A stretch of DNA of 6,416 nt. Origin: Oligoflexus sp. Lineage in GTDB: Bacteria; Bdellovibrionota_B; Oligoflexia; Oligoflexales; Oligoflexaceae. Under the pieces are notes generated by a model. The model was not told the DNA's origin and searched no databases. It saw only the letters and a list, made by a program, of their open reading frames with translations. The stretch lies in the NCBI GenBank assembly GCA_030151925.1, contig JASLCY010000078.1:1-6416 (forward strand). The letters run 5' to 3'. A program made the translations under genes and the position numbers. Position 1 is the stretch's first letter. Each line of letters starts with the position of its first letter. Below are positions 5,695 through 6,416 of the stretch, one piece after another.

Positions 5695-6416
5695 TCAATC
5701 CTGAGCGTTCTGATCGCTGTATTTCTTGCCCGCATAGAGGTCGAAGATCAGCAGGCGGCAGGGGATGCCGCCGTTGTCGACAGGGATCTTGCGGCGAGGG
5801 CGAAGGCCGATGAACTTGAAAGGCGTATCGGCGCCGACGAGGAGAGCCGCCGTCCATCCCGAGTACTTGGCCTTCAAGGTATCGCCGACCGCCTTATAGA
5901 ATTCGATCATGTGCTCTTCATCCGCCTGGCCGATGCGCTCGCCGTAAGGAAGGTTGCTGAGCAGCAGGCCGGAGCTGGCCGGGGCCTCGAGGTTGAAGAA
6001 CGAGCCGCGATAGAAGTTGATGTACTTCTCCACGCGGGCGCGCAGGGCGTTTTCGCGGGAAGCGTCCACGTACTTCTGCTCGATGTCGCTGGCGAAGATC
6101 TTGCCGCGCGGCTCATCGAGTTTCTCGAGGCGCGTTTCGTCCTGGACGCGGCGCCAGAGCTGGGAATTGAAGGTCGCGAAGTTCTCGAAGGCGAAGTCGC
6201 CCTTCCGGCGGTGGATCAGGGCCGCCTTCTTCAGGGACATGAACGAGGCTTCGATCGCCACGGTTCCGCTGCCGCACATCGGATCGTAGAAGTTCTGCGT
6301 TCCGTCGTAACCCGCGAGGTAAAGCAGGGCCGCAGCCATGTTCTCCTTGAGGGGCGCCGGGTGATTCTCCATGCGGTAGCCGCGCTTGTGCATGGATTTA
6401 CCTGTGCTGTCGAGGC
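5695..6416 (-). CDS. RlmL-like THUMP-family class I RNA methyltransferase, catalytic domain (5' end outside window)
   Basis: The enzyme is probably a guanine-N2 RNA methyltransferase of the RlmL/YpsC type, acting on 23S rRNA; assignment to G2445 is by family only. The frame continues past the right edge, and 239 residues are visible before TGA at 5697-5695. The visible part starts LDSTGKSMHKRGYR, the linker typical just before the catalytic domain (SLD.SG..LHKRGYR), followed by APLKENMAAALL. Motif I is DPMCGSGT (visible residues 44-51), the strand-2 acidic residue lies in ASDIE (108-112), and motif IV is NLPYGERIG (154-162), where most relatives have NPPYGER. The C-terminal strands include IGLRPRRKIPVDNGGIPCRL. 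The N-terminal THUMP domain must lie outside the window. The ATG at 6393 is internal and not the real start. Unlike E. coli RlmKL, the protein ends after the RlmL part, with no fused RlmK domain; an RlmI/K-type enzyme is encoded separately at 3119-3979. A 164-base gap separates it from the lipoprotein gene downstream. Confidence 0.9.
   Translation of the reverse strand, partial: LDSTGKSMHKRGYRMENHPAPLKENMAAALLYLAGYDGTQNFYDPMCGSGTVAIEASFMSLKKAALIHRRKGDFAFENFATFNSQLWRRVQDETRLEKLDEPRGKIFASDIEQKYVDASRENALRARVEKYINFYRGSFFNLEAPASSGLLLSNLPYGERIGQADEEHMIEFYKAVGDTLKAKYSGWTAALLVGADTPFKFIGLRPRRKIPVDNGGIPCRLLIFDLYAGKKYSDQNAQD

Noticed and set aside
5558..5704. A 48-residue plus-strand frame with AAGGTGG just upstream of its ATG
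   Set aside because: The product is Arg/Pro-rich with no motif, crosses the hairpin and the end of the RlmL-like gene, and has no supporting codon signal.
5562..5857. Short frames on both strands across the gap between the lipoprotein and RlmL-like genes
   Set aside because: They overlap the real RlmL-like coding sequence in wrong frames and show no domain or signal. The 164-base gap itself shows only the hairpin at 5658-5675.

Overview
This window reads as ordinary chromosomal DNA from a Gram-negative bacterium, at roughly 60% GC by spot counts. The evidence is a lipobox lipoprotein and a set of housekeeping RNA-modification and metabolic enzymes. A RecQ helicase with an extra segment after the helicase core, together with the gene mix, would fit a proteobacterium or a former delta-proteobacterial lineage (Bdellovibrionota, Oligoflexia or Myxococcota). 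That placement is inference from recalled family resemblance, and no rRNA or marker gene is present to confirm it. I see no insertion sequence, CRISPR array, tRNA, phage gene or clear transfer signature.

Layout, plus strand from the left: the C-terminal two thirds of a RecQ-family DNA helicase (cut by the window start), a PhnP-like metallo-beta-lactamase-fold hydrolase, and alanine dehydrogenase. These follow each other with gaps of 57 and 74 bases. A strong intrinsic terminator comes after alanine dehydrogenase. Then comes a tightly coupled pair of methyltransferases: an RlmI/RlmK-type class I SAM methyltransferase and a SpoU/TrmH-type RNA 2'-O-methyltransferase, which overlap at their stop and start codons. 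On the minus strand, reading from the right, are the catalytic domain of an RlmL-like THUMP RNA methyltransferase (cut by the window end) and a predicted secreted lipoprotein whose frame is broken by an apparent single-base deletion. The lipoprotein gene converges on the TrmH-type gene, and their stop codons overlap.

Functionally, three of the genes probably modify rRNA or tRNA. Alanine dehydrogenase links alanine to pyruvate and ammonium, and RecQ serves DNA repair or recombination. There is no sign that the whole window forms one pathway. The points most worth a second look are the RecQ protein, which ends exactly where its zinc-binding module should begin and has an altered aromatic-rich loop, and the frameshifted lipoprotein gene, which a one-base insertion in a run of four C would restore to about 256 residues. 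I did not find a convincing new multi-gene system here.
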